Source: Przewalskia tangutica
Lineage: Eukaryota; Streptophyta; Magnoliopsida; Solanales; Solanaceae
NCBI GenBank assembly: GCA_029844215.1
Contig: CM056738.1
Coordinates: 43,970,388 to 44,034,387 of the forward strand
Reading direction: 5' to 3'
Length of the DNA stretch: 64,000 nt
Shown here: positions 11,501-22,469 of the stretch, one piece after another
Numbering within the stretch: the first letter of the stretch is position 1
Layout: every line of letters starts with the position of its first letter
The notes under the pieces: generated by a model
The model's input: the letters and a program-made list of their open reading frames with translations, nothing else
What the model was told of the DNA's origin: nothing
Databases searched by the model: none
Translations under genes and position numbers: made by a program

Positions 11501-12876
11501 AAATTATAGGAGGCTGTAGCAATTGGAAGAACATTTGCAGCATTGAAGGATTACCAAATTGATGGAAACAAAGAAATGGTAGCTTTAGGAACAATGAATA
11601 TAGTCGGCTCAATGACATCCTGCTATGTGGCTACTGGTAGGTCAAAACAGCGAAACAAAGTCTACTTGTTCCATTATGTCCTACCTAAATTTGTATTGGA
11701 TTTTTCTCAGTAAACTGATTGCACATGAACTTGAAATTATTGGCAGGATCCTTTTCTCGTTCAGCAGTCAACTATATGGCTGGATGCCAAACGGCAGTCT
11801 CAAATATTATCATGTCTTGTGTTGTGTTACTAACTTTAGAATTGATCACACCATTGTTCAAATACACGCCGAATGCTATACTGGCTTCCATCATCATATC
11901 TGCAGTTATGGGGCTGATAGATATCAATGCAATGACTCTTCTGTATAAGATTGATAAGTTTGATTTCGTTGCTTGTATGGGAGCCTTCTTAGGGGTGGTT
12001 TTCCATTCTGTTGAGATAGGCCTCTTGATCGCGGTAAACAAGCTGGAAAATTCTTCTTTAGCTTAAGTTCTTGGATTGGTTACATTATATTAAACAAATT
12101 TTGAACATCAACATTATGATTTATTAGGTTGCTATATCATTTGCTAAAATCCTCCTCCAAGTTACAAGGCCTCGGATTGCTGTTCTTGGCAAGGTCCCTA
12201 GGACTACTGTTTACAGAAATATACAACAATATCCAGAAGCAACAAAAGTTCCTGGCATTCTTATTGTGAGAGTTGATTCTGCTATCTACTTTTCCAACTC
12301 CAATTACATGAGGGACAGGTACTAGTTACTTTATTACATCGTTTTCTTAAACATCCAGAGTTGGATTCGTGCTAAAATCATTATTTTGCAGGATACTAAG
12401 ATGGCTAACTGATGAAGAAGAACAAATAAAAGAAATTAATCAACAAAAGATTCAGTATTTGATAGTTGAAATGTCACGTAAGGAATTCTCTGAATACTAA
12501 ATTCTTTGACTTTCTTTTCCCCGAGGTATCAATTGAGTAACTTGTTTCATCCTTTCTTGCAGCTGTTACCGATGTAGATACTAGTGGAATTCACGCCTTA
12601 GAAGATTTGTTTAAGTCCCTCCAGAAAAGAAATGTTGAAGTAAGCTAGTAGTCTACTATAAAGTTCATATTTGTACCAATCTTTTCTCTGTATAATACAA
12701 GGCTCATATATTTATATTACACTTTGATGTGTTTACAGCTTGTCCTGGCAAATCCAGGGCAAATGGTGCTTGACAAGCTTCATGCATCTGGTTTTCCAGA
12801 CATGATTGGAGAAGACAAGATTTTTCTAACTGTGGCAGATGCTGTCATGACATGTGCTCCAAAAATGGAGCCTTAA
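8524..12876 (+). CDS. SULTR1: High-affinity type sulfate transporter, SULTR group 1
   Basis: This gene encodes a proton-coupled sulfate importer of the plasma membrane (SLC26/SulP family); group 1 members take up sulfate in roots. Twelve exons join in frame: 8524-8908, 9436-9643, 10674-10848, 10935-11000, 11099-11212, 11299-11415, 11510-11636, 11747-12033, 12128-12318, 12392-12477, 12563-12639 and 12739-12876. The total is 1971 nt, or 656 residues plus stop, the usual family length, and all introns are GT-AG. The N-terminal part has the HKVGVPP and [10 protein letters not shown] blocks. Exons 1-8 carry the hydrophobic transport domain with the SulP signature [13 protein letters not shown]. 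Exons 9-12 encode the C-terminal STAS domain, including [15 protein letters not shown] with its conserved Thr. Group 1 is inferred from these blocks; the choice between SULTR1;1, 1;2 and 1;3 is not resolved. No disabling change was seen. Confidence 0.95.
10040..10162 (+). mobile_element. RTE-LINE / TS-SINE-type 3' end in intron 2 of SULTR1
   Basis: This block (a GAGTCTCTCGAAAACAG stretch, then GGTAAGGTCTGCGTACAC, a CCCAGACCCCA box and a GTTGTTGT tail) matches, in opposite orientation, the 3' end of the LINE at 13980-14110. In solanaceous genomes this block is shared by RTE LINEs and TS SINEs. The 5' limit is unclear; the insert may start as early as about 9745. It sits in sense orientation in the 1030-bp intron. 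Confidence 0.65.
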
Positions 12877-13963
12877 AATATTGAGAATATACACTACATT
12901 CATGCTCAAGGGACTCATTTGAGCTGTTTCATTAACCTGTCTGTTGTTTTGAGTGAATAGCATACTAGAAAAGAAATGTCTGTATCAAAGAATCAATTGT
13001 TTAACTGAAAAGGTTCATTTGTTGATCTACTTTTGGTTAGGCTTTGTAAAGCTGCTTTATTTTTTCTTTTTGTTTTTTTCCTTAATTCTCACATATGTAT
13101 CTTTCCTCCTTTTCAATTCCATGTATTCCTTTGATGGTGCTTCTTTCACACACAATATATTAGAAAGAAAACTGCTTGACTAAATGTCTTTTGTATCTTT
13201 TTGTTGAATTGGGTGCGAGAAAAGTGTTAGAAGCTTGAGAAATGCCCAATACATTTTGTTGTTATGTTCCAATGATCTCTTATGCAACATAACAAGAAGT
13301 AGTTCATACCATTGCTATTCTTATTATTAAGCTTTCTTTTTTATCATCTGGCACTAGATGCAACATTTTTTAAATTTATTCTCGTGACGAGAGCGCTTAG
13401 CGCCTAGAGGAGCAACGTTCATTTATCTTTTAGAGTAAAGCACTCTTAAAAAATAGAATAGGCCGTAAAAATGAGTGATTTGCACAAATAAGTTATTCTT
13501 GGACTATTTAAGTTTTACCTCTATTTAATAAGTTGTGTAGTTCAAGTGAAAGTTTTTTAGACTACTCCCACTAAGAAAACTGACTTTCAAGAAAGTTGTT
13601 TCTGCCTCAGGTTGAAACTTTGCCGCAAAGTACTAGTGGATTGCCATAAGTTCGAAAAGATGCAACTCATGGAGATCATCAAGAGTTTAGTATTATTTGT
13701 CCTAGTGGATCACCAAGAGTTTTTGATGGATTGGTAAGTCAAGACGATCACCAGGAGTTTAATACAAATTGTCTTGTCAGAGAACTTGAAGTTTCTTAAA
13801 GATGGGCTTGGAACAAGCCCTCGCGGATCAGTGGGACTTCAGAACAATATTATGGTAACTTTGGAACCAATTGTTCACAAGTTTTGGCGAATCACTAGAA
13901 GTTTCTGAGGAGTTCCACCAATACATTATTACTTCAAAATTGATCCAAATTGATCGAAATCAA
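12877..13963 (+). other. 3' untranslated and downstream DNA of SULTR1, no gene
   Basis: No supportable coding frame is present. The first few hundred bases probably hold the 3' UTR. At 13380-13404 two short dyads lie side by side (TCTCGT-g-ACGAGA and GCGCT-t-AGCGC). At 13674-13760 the phrase GATCA(T/C)CAAGAGTTT recurs three times about 35 bp apart, probably old LTR debris. Confidence 0.5.
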
Positions 13964-13979
13964 CTCCAAATTTAACACC
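13964..13979 (+). repeat. Target-site duplication of the RTE LINE, left copy
   Basis: This 16-bp CTCCAAATTTRACACC recurs at 35438-35453 with one mismatch (A/G). The pair brackets the LINE despite 21.5 kb of distance caused by nested insertions. Confidence 0.8.
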
Positions 13980-14393
13980 AACAAAAACAAACAACAACAT
14001 ACCTACTGTATTACCACAAGTGGTATCTGGGGAGAGTAGGATGTACACAAACCTTACCTCTATCTTTGTGGGGTAGAGAGGCTATTTTCGATAGACCCTC
14101 AGCTCAAAAGAAACATAGTCAATGAACAAATTCAAATTCAAGGAAAATAAGACAACAAAATATCACAATACAGAACAAATGAAGCAACATATAGTAATAC
14201 ACAAATAAGAGTATTGATCCACATGAAAAGTAATACTACACAGAAAAAGAGAAGATGAGAGGAAGAGGCTAGCCCCGTACCTCTCTCACACACAATGAGA
14301 CAAAACTCAACTACCTATTAACCTTCTATCCTAATCCTCGACCTCCAAATCATTCTATCTAGGGTCATGTTCCCAGTCAGCTAACATTGTGTC

Positions 14394-15209
14394 ATGTCCT
14401 ATCTAATCACCTCCCCCCCAGTTCTTCCTCGTCCTACCTCTACATCTCCTAATTCCTTCTATCGCCAATATATCATACCTCCTAATTGGCGCATCCTCAC
14501 ACCTCTCTTCACATTCCCGAACCATCTCAGGCTTGCTTCTCTCATCTTGTCCTCCATGGAGGTCACTCCGACCTTGTCCCGTATAACTTCGTTTCTAATT
14601 ATATCTCTCCTAGTATGAACACACATCCATCTGAGCATCCTCATCTCCACCACATTCATCTTCTGAATGTGGACGTTCTTGACTGGCCAGCTTTCTACCC
14701 CATAGAACAACGCTGGTCTAACCACCACTCTATAGAACTTACCTTTTAGTCTAGGCGACACATTATTATCACAAAACACCCGGAAGCGAGCCTCCATTTC
14801 ATCTACCCTGCTTTATTATGGTGTGTGACATTCTCGTCAATCTCCCCGTCACCTTGTATTATGGAACCAAGATACTTAAATCTTTCCCATTTGGGTTTAG
14901 CTTGTGCCTCAATCTTTACTTCTATAGCTGTCTCCTGTGTCACATCACTGAATTTGCACTCCATATACTCCTTCATAGTCCAAATTAACCTGAAACCTTT
15001 ATATTTTAAGGTCGTTCTCCAAACTTCCAATCTATCGTTAACTCCATTTTGTGTCTCGTCAATCAAAATTATGTCATCTGCAAATAACATACACCATGTC
15101 ACCTTCTCTTGAATATGTCGTGTCAATTCGTCCATCACTAGGAAAAATATAAATGAGCTAAGGGTTGATCCCTGATGCAACCCTATCACTATCGAAAAAT
15201 GTTCAGAGT
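14394..15209 (-). pseudogene. RTE LINE reverse transcriptase, C-terminal half
   Basis: The minus-strand frame at 15189-14803 begins at the IGLHQGS turn and includes the catalytic FADD (about 15071-15085) in the MLFADDIILIDET block, then the KYLGS block. A frameshift near 14800 leads into the frame 14797-14459, carrying the C-terminal RWMCVHTRRD..RNEVI and LRWFGNVKR blocks characteristic of plant RTE-type LINEs. The N-terminal half is at 32531-34500. The product would be the target-primed reverse transcriptase, but it is broken. Confidence 0.88.
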
Positions 15210-15214
15210 CACCT
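15210..15214 (+). repeat. Target-site duplication CACCT, left copy
   Basis: CACCT at 15210-15214 and at 32531-32535 bracket the gypsy remnant inside the LINE. Removing the insert with one copy restores the LINE reading. Confidence 0.85.
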
Positions 15215-15243
15215 TGTAAAATTCCGAAATTTATTGTGTGTCT

Positions 15244-15423
15244 ATGTGATTGTTACGACCTTATTCACATTCGATGACGAATGTTGCTTAAGGAAGGGAG
15301 AATGTGAAGTCCCAAAATGTTGTTACAATAACTATGTGATTATCTTACGATCTTATTCACATTCGAGGACGAATGTTGCTTAATGAAAGGAGAATGTGAA
15401 GTCCCAAATTGTTGTTACAATAA
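15244..15423 (+). repeat. 90-bp tandem duplication across a polypurine tract-LTR junction
   Basis: Two copies of a roughly 90-bp unit each contain the typical gypsy 3' internal end (TTCGAKGACGAATGTTGC), a purine tract and the LTR start TGTGAAGTCCC (LTR starts at 15302 and 15393). Confidence 0.8.
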
Positions 15424-16524
15424 CAATAATAATAATAGTAATAGGGTGTATTAGAAAATTAAGGATTTAAGTTATACTATATTAACATAGTATTAACTTT
15501 TTTTACACTATCCTATTAAATAAAATATGATGACCTCTCATATAACATGATTGTGTTAAATCTTATCTTAACACTACAATGGTAAAAATCTTCACACTAT
15601 AATGGTAAAAATCTGCACACCCCTTCTCTTCCCATCTCTTTAATTCCCCTCAACCCTTGTCCTTCCACCTCCCAAAGGTTACATACAAACACCTCAATTT
15701 ATTTATTATATTTGGCATAAAACAAAGCACTTAGCATAAGGAATAAAAATCAGAAAAATATCAAGTGAACAAGAAGAATAAAAATCAGAAAAATATCAAG
15801 AGAGCAAGAAGAACAAGAATCAGAAAATACTAGGGAGCAAGGATCACCTTTAACAACCGAACAACAATAATTTTCGCTCTTACGAAGAAAACAATGTGAG
15901 TTTTCTCACTCAGAAATATTCTTATTGAAATCCTTTATTTTAAGTTCGATACATGTTAGAATATAAATAGGGTGTTGAAAAAAAATCATGAACTTTTTTA
16001 TTATATAAACAACTAGTTGAGTCATGAACGTTCAAACTGTTTTGTACTGGGTTTTACTAGTTAGAATTGAATGCGATTCGAAAGTGGTGTACACCTCTCT
16101 ATACGATCAGATTGACCCAAAGAGGGGATGAAATGTCTTACAGTTTAAGAGTTATCATAGTTTAAAGTTTCTGCCTCGAATTGATCAGAATTTGGAAAGG
16201 CAGAACACAAAAATGTAAAATTATACAAATCGGTAAAGAATATGAAAATTTGTGCTAAATAAAATATCTATATTTCTTTGTAATTGAAATTTTGAGACCT
16301 TACGGAGGTCTATCCGACCTGTTTGAGAGTTACGATGTTTAAAGTTTCTGCCTCGGCTTGTCTGATACTCGGAAAGGCAGAAATTTACAACCTGTTTTCA
16401 CTAAGTTATACTTGTTAGAATTTGGTGGAATTTGAAAGTGTTGCACATCGGTATGTGAAGGTCATATAGAAACAAAGCGGGGATATAACGGACTTACGGG
16501 TTGAGAGTAATTGTAGTGTAAAGT

Positions 16525-19500
16525 TGTCACGACCCGAACCCGGGCCCGTGACTGGTGCCTTACCCCGGGCACCCAAGTAGACATACATCAGAGTAATCAG
16601 CGGAACATAAAACAAGACATGAAATAACAAGAAGTGTAAAGCGATGTCTGAGAAAACTTGCCGCCGGCATATATATAAATCAACTTAAAACCGAGCGATT
16701 ACATCCCATTACAACTCGCCCACAACAAAGATTACTACTGCACCTAAGAATGATATGACAACAATGGCGGGCGGGGCCGCCATACCACGAATGTAAATAC
16801 CTACAACGACGGGGACTATACCATCGATAAGCCTCCGAGAAAGCGGAGCTTCCCAGCCGAATGCGATCCTAAGAGCGAGGATCAACACCGTGTACCTCTA
16901 CCGCGGCATGACGCGGCCGAGAGGTCGATAACAGTACCAAGTATGTGGCGAAAAATCAGTAAATGAAATCATAGTAGTCTATATAAAGCAGAGACATGTA
17001 TGATAACCAAACTACGATTCACAATAAATAGCGATCGTATCAAGTCGTGACTCACGCCTCAAAGTCATCACTCAAATATCACTATGGGTCTCACGCCCAT
17101 AACATCAATCATGCGGTGGAATACCTTCCTCATGCCGCGATCTATGATATCAAAGCACAAGGAATACACGTGAACACGAGTCCCACTGTGTCATAATAAA
17201 ACCGTCTGGGGTAAGTGCGAAGGCATAGCCGACTACTAACACCAGCGATACTAACAAGGTCATAAATCAGCGTATCATGAGATCTGTCTGAACCGCCATG
17301 ATCGAAGGCGGCCACACGCCGCGGTATCAAATATGCGCGTCTAGCCACGGAACTTCCGCGACTCGCGTAGGCCAACCTCATAGGCGCGTGAGGTATTCCT
17401 CGCGTCGGTAGCTACTCCGGCGTCCGCTGGACTCGCGATCCGCGTAGCGCATGACCGCGTGACCATAAAGGCCGCACTAACACGGAACTCGTAGCTCGCG
17501 TATGTCCCGGGACCCGCGTGAGGTATTCTCGAATCATGGTCCTGCATCGCTGAGATATACCGCGTCGGAGGCGGCTTAACCTCCGGGATCATGTCAAGGT
17601 GAGTGGTACAATACCAACATAACGGCTGATCGTTAAACAACTTAAGCGCAATCGAGGGAAACCCCTTTACACAATCATTACAAGATACTAACACACGTAG
17701 CATCCTAACATGTTTACTTATCAAATCAACAAGAAAGTATTACAAGACTATCACAAACCAACACAATCAAGTTATTCACACAAGGTACTTTCTACTATAT
17801 GATTAACAAGATCGGGTTTTTATCCCCAAAGTACTTCATACATTAACTCTTTTTAAAAGATCCGTTTCTTTCACAAAAGTCACACAATACCCATAGTATA
17901 AAAATAGAGTGACTATCTTTTTAAGTAAACCCAAACACTTCCTTTTGTAAAATCAAGTAACCACATTATTTTCCAAACGTTCAAGTTTGCCTAATTTCAA
18001 ATGCTCAAGTTTCTCATTTTCGAAAGGTTTCGTAGTTCATAGTATTAATCACTTAATGATATAATTCTCTTTTAAAACCATTTGAGAAACATATGCCTTA
18101 TATGTGAGTAGGTTATTCTTGTTTATAACAATCTTATAACAACAGCCATGATCTAGGAAATGTAATATCATTTTGTCTCATCTTAGCTTCTATGCAGATG
18201 GAGGTTTCTACTGGTTTTAATAATACTTAATTAGTCAATGCATTTCCCTTTATTAGCGCTGCTGTGGTCTGTTCGATACCTATTCTGATTTCCGAAATCA
18301 GTAAAACATTATTCCTTTTAAAAACCAAGTACTCATTACTCACGAATGAGGTTTCACACTTTTTTTACAAAATTCAGATTAATTCAATTAAGTCAAGTCT
18401 CTTATCCTTTAAGATCAATAAATCATTCTTTTTATCTCTCTTAAGCCGTTATACCTAACTTCCCATAAAGCTAGTATAACTCTTAAGCTTTTAAAACCAA
18501 GTATTACTCTTCTGTTAAAAAATGATTCAGTATTCTTTTGAAATACTTCAAGATTATTCAGGCTTAAGTCAAAAGACATTGCCGTAATTATTATTCAGGC
18601 TTAAGTAAAAAGTCATTGCCGTAATTATTATTCAGTTAACACACGTACGTCTACCGTACTATATATATACTTTAAAATATCATGCTCAAGAGTATAGGAA
18701 GAATCACATACCTCGCGACGATTATCGACTATTAGCAAAACGCTCCACGGCTATAACCCGGCTAGCCTTGTCCACCTTTCAAGTAGAACATGCTACTTGC
18801 AGAACTTTCAACCTATAAAGGTTATACAAGTCTATCAAAGTCTAGACTACTCGGTAGAATAAATCTAGATACAAGATTCTACGGAAAATTGGGCAGCACT
18901 TCCCTACCCGTCAAACTTCACAAGTCTACTGTAAATACAGTCCTATGTAAGTACAGTTCATTACCCTTCTTATATACCTTCCTTGTATACAACTTATACT
19001 TAATTCTTATACTTCAATAGTATGTAAACTCAATTACAATAGGGAGACAAGATAATTACCTCGGTAAGCCCATAATTATCCAAGTTAAATGTCGGTCCTG
19101 AGCAACGTTTAGCTCCTACTCTGGGCGCTCCAACCCGCTCCAAACAACCCTTAGAAGTTCTACGCAACTTCTACAATATACTTCAACCGGCTATGAAGAT
19201 TTCCTTAGGGTTTCGTTTTTAGACAAAAAGGACATAAGGTAGTATTTCTGGGCTCTACGTATAGAGGTATCTTTGGAATACTACAAGGTATAAGGCTAAG
19301 GTATTTTGGTATAGTAACAATACTTGGAGAGTATTTTCTACCAAGGTGGGGGTGTATTTTTCGAGAACAGCCCCCCCCCTCGGCTTAGCACCACTAGGAG
19401 GTGTGTCTCGGCCACACCACTGAGGAGGAGGTGACAACTCGGCCAAAGGGCCTCACGAAATGGGGAGGACTTTCAAGACTAAGGAAGTGAGAAGTGGATG

Positions 19501-19937
19501 AAGAACTCTTCACAATGGGGTATTTATAGGGAAACCAAGGGCCAAGATCTTGCCAAGTAGTAGGCAAGTGTAGGGTCAAGATTTGGACAAGTGTGTGTGG
19601 GTCCCACTTGCTCATCTTCCACACAAAATATCTACAAAATATCCTACCAACCCTTGACTCCAAATCGTCCAAGTTGTCGTCCCACACTCCACCAACTTGA
19701 GGGTGACAAGTGTCGCCCTCTCGTTGGTCCAAAACATTTCGTCTCTCGGAAAAATCCGCAAAAATTAAAAATGACATAGCCGGAATTTTCCCTTCGCAAG
19801 TTACAGAAACGCGTTTAGTCGAAAAACGATTCTAATCGGGTGTTGTGCACAAAAATATTTTCGTCCATGCCTACTTAAAGTTCAAACTTTTCTACGTACG
19901 TCCTCACGTACATACTCTGGAAATACGGGGTATAACA
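16525..19937 (-). repeat. 3' LTR (3.41 kb) of the nested gypsy element
   Basis: It starts TGTCACGACCC and ends ACGGGGTATAACA. It is AT-rich except for a strongly GC-rich, CG-dense block at about 16850-17580. The open frames there and at 18264, 18790 and 19394 are LTR sequence, not genes. Confidence 0.88.
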
Positions 19938-20249
19938 TTCTCCCCTCCTTAGAAACATTCATCCCGAATGTTCCTTCTAAGTCTCAAAACAAACATGCGC
20001 CAGTATAGTCTTCACTACTATACTTACGAGAACAATCCTGCCACACCTGGCCACAGAAACACCTGCGCAAATACTTACATCCAAGTCCACGAGGAAACAC
20101 CTCTAACATCACAAAAGCCCTTACCCGAGGTCTAAAATATACTTCCTTCGCACCTTCTCCTTACAAAAGAAATGATCACATCTATGCTCGCAATACATGC
20201 TCGCTTCTTCCCTTACGCGTCGCACTTCTCGCTACACTCGAACTCTTTC

Positions 20250-21060
20250 TCATAACTTACCATATTTACATTCGATTCGGTTCCAAATCTCTGGGTTACT
20301 ATCTCTAACTTGGTCATCATTACTGGGAACATTATGGATGGATCTCCGATACTTTCTCGAACATAACAACACGAAAGACTGGACGCACTGCCTCCCGCGT
20401 TGGACAACAATGCCAACTATAGGCAACCTGGCCTATCCTCCAAAGGATCTGAAAACACTCCAAGTACCTCAGGCTAAGTTTCCTCGGTTTTCCAAAACTC
20501 GTCACACCTAGCCACGCCTGTGAAACGGTATGAACCAACAATCGAACGCCAACATCGAACCAATCGAAGCGCTTACACTTCCGCCCCTACAAGGCTTCAT
20601 AAGACGACATCCGAAAAACTGAAATGGTAGCTATAATACACTCCCCCAACAGGAGACAACAATCCTCACAGCTACCCCTAAAATCCCAACACTGGCCCGA
20701 GGGTGAATGCGATTCTGAGACTACTTTGAGTTCCTACCTGCTGGTAAAACTTCGAGAAAAGAAGTAGCCAAAACCTGGGCTTCACTGTATGTCATAAGGT
20801 AAAAGCAGGCACCTCGTGCAGCCTTACAACCTTCCTGATATAAACATCTCGCATAACTTACTACCGAGTACATGGTTTGACTAAAAGATAAGGCGGTGAC
20901 CCATCGGCGACAAACCGGTCGAGCATCCACAAACTCAGACTGGTTTACTAAACTTGGGCCTAACACCCTCGTGACCCTACCACTGGCGGGACCACCACAA
21001 ACCGACCACCATAAAGCAGTCGCGGGTTGACCGCGCGTAGCCTCAACCCGACCCACTCTC
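20250..21060 (-). pseudogene. Decayed gypsy integrase C-terminal part
   Basis: On the minus strand the phrase TMYSVVSYAR (about 20860-20890) is the integrase block that normally follows SAHFLPVK. Then, in changing frames, come a VVRLHEVP block, a FWFDV-type block and the C-terminal FGKPRKLSLRYL..FQIL.RIGQVAY and VRPVFRVVMFEK stretch (frame 20541-20332), typical of Del/Tekay chromoviral integrase tails. Many single-base indels break it. The assignment to gypsy integrase is good; the exact lineage is inferred. Confidence 0.7.
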
Positions 21061-21439
21061 GCGTAAAACACTTGCTCCCCGATCCGGAACAATCTCACTA
21101 ATCACGTTACGAAAACCTAGCGGTCTTCTTAGCTCAACTACCCTCTTTCATTCCACACTACTTAGGGACTTATCCCACAAGCATAGCTCACGTGCACTAT
21201 GCACTCCGACAAGGGTTAAACGTAAAAATATAAATCTTTTACTCGAGATGACCTTGCTTCTAAGGTCTCTACGTATAAAACTCTAAGGCTCACACTTTTT
21301 CTTATCCCCCAATCTTTCCCGGTAACTAACCATGATTTCTAATCACAATTTACACAATGCTATCGGAATATAACACTTTAAGGTATACCTATCTTACATA
21401 CTAATCTCTAGAGGGTTAAGGATATACACCATTCATCTC

Positions 21440-22264
21440 TTCTTCACTCCTTTAGTCGTTCTAATCAAACTGCCTGTAGGCGCAGCTAGGGAAGATGACG
21501 AACTACCCACCGATCCTGAAGGCTGAGTCCTCCTACTTGCATCCCTCCTACTAGGACATCCTTTCGACACATGGCCCTGACGGCCGCCGGTAAAACGAGT
21601 ACCAACAAAAAGACGACATTCCCGGGATGGCGTCGCCCGCTGTGAATACCGAGGAAAAATCGAATCGGCTGGTGGAACCTACGATGTAGCGTGAACCTAA
21701 GCTCGAGCTCGACCAACTCCGGCTTAACCCCAACGTCCTGAACCCTTTGGAGGAACATTCTGCACTGGCGGAGGCGCATAATCAATCTGCTGCTAAAAAG
21801 GTCCGCCTCGATAGTTACCAAAGGACCTTTCATTACGCCTCTTCTGCTGATCTTGGTTAATCCGTCGATCTCTACGTTTTCTCGGCCTGCTGCGCATGAG
21901 CCTGTACGCAGGTCATGCTCAAGCCTAACTGAAAAAATTACTCTTGCACAACCCTCTCTTAGATAGTCATCAAGACTCGCGGTACATAGGTATACTCTTT
22001 GGTAGCCAAATCCATAGCTAGTAACAGGGTCGTCTCTTTGCAATCTATATTCTCTGTCCCCGGTCGTGGAACTGAAGGTTCAAATATCATGGCGCGATGA
22101 GCATCGCTACGCTGTGCTAGACTCTCTTTGGGGTGGCGGCGTTGCCAAACTCCCTGAATGAAGCACCACCCTAGGTGATGATTGGGCATGTGCCCTCGTA
22201 CCCTCTGCGCTCTATTCGCAGCTCCGCCGCCTTGCCTTACGGGCGGGTTGCCTTTACGAGGCAT
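21440..22264 (-). pseudogene. Decayed gypsy gag C-terminal part
   Basis: The minus strand from the ATG at 22264 opens a basic, glycine-rich frame resembling a gag start, followed by several shifts. At about 21600-21540 one frame reads GRQGHVSKGCPSRRD, the second half of a CCHC zinc knuckle, ending in a serine-rich tail. The first two cysteines are not seen in that frame. The capsid part is unrecognisable. Function if intact would be packaging of element RNA. Confidence 0.55.
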
Positions 22265-22450
22265 AACGGTAAGGGAAAGAAATACGTTAGAGGGTCCAAC
22301 TTACAACACAGCTCTAAGGCACGATCTCATAGTGAGAAGAATGGAAACCAATCCTAAATATCCTATAGCTTCCTGATTATTGGTGTGGTGCACAACACAC
22401 CGATAATCAAGACTCTACTAGATACGATGCGTAGACACTTTCCGAGGATT

Positions 22451-22465
22451 AATCGCTCGATACCA
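22451..22465 (-). other. Primer-binding site of the nested gypsy element
   Basis: The minus strand reads TGGTATCGAGCG, a slightly altered match to the initiator tRNA-Met 3' end, four bases from the LTR. Confidence 0.75.
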
Positions 22466-22469
22466 CTTT

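Larger units (their letters stand above)
19938..22469 (-). other. Internal region of the nested gypsy element
   Basis: It begins beside the left LTR with a polypurine tract (minus strand AAGGAGGGGAGAA). It holds decayed integrase at about 20250-21060 and a gag tail at about 21440-22264. The 21100-21440 stretch between them has no recognisable domain and marks the large pol deletion. Confidence 0.7.

Noticed and set aside
14394..15383. Plus-strand frames across 14394-15383
   Set aside because: They are antisense to LINE reverse transcriptase, which has recognisable catalytic blocks.
17142..17724. Minus-strand frames of 79 and 127 codons
   Set aside because: They lie in the CG-rich part of a gypsy LTR where stops are rare by composition; the duplicate LTR does not keep them.
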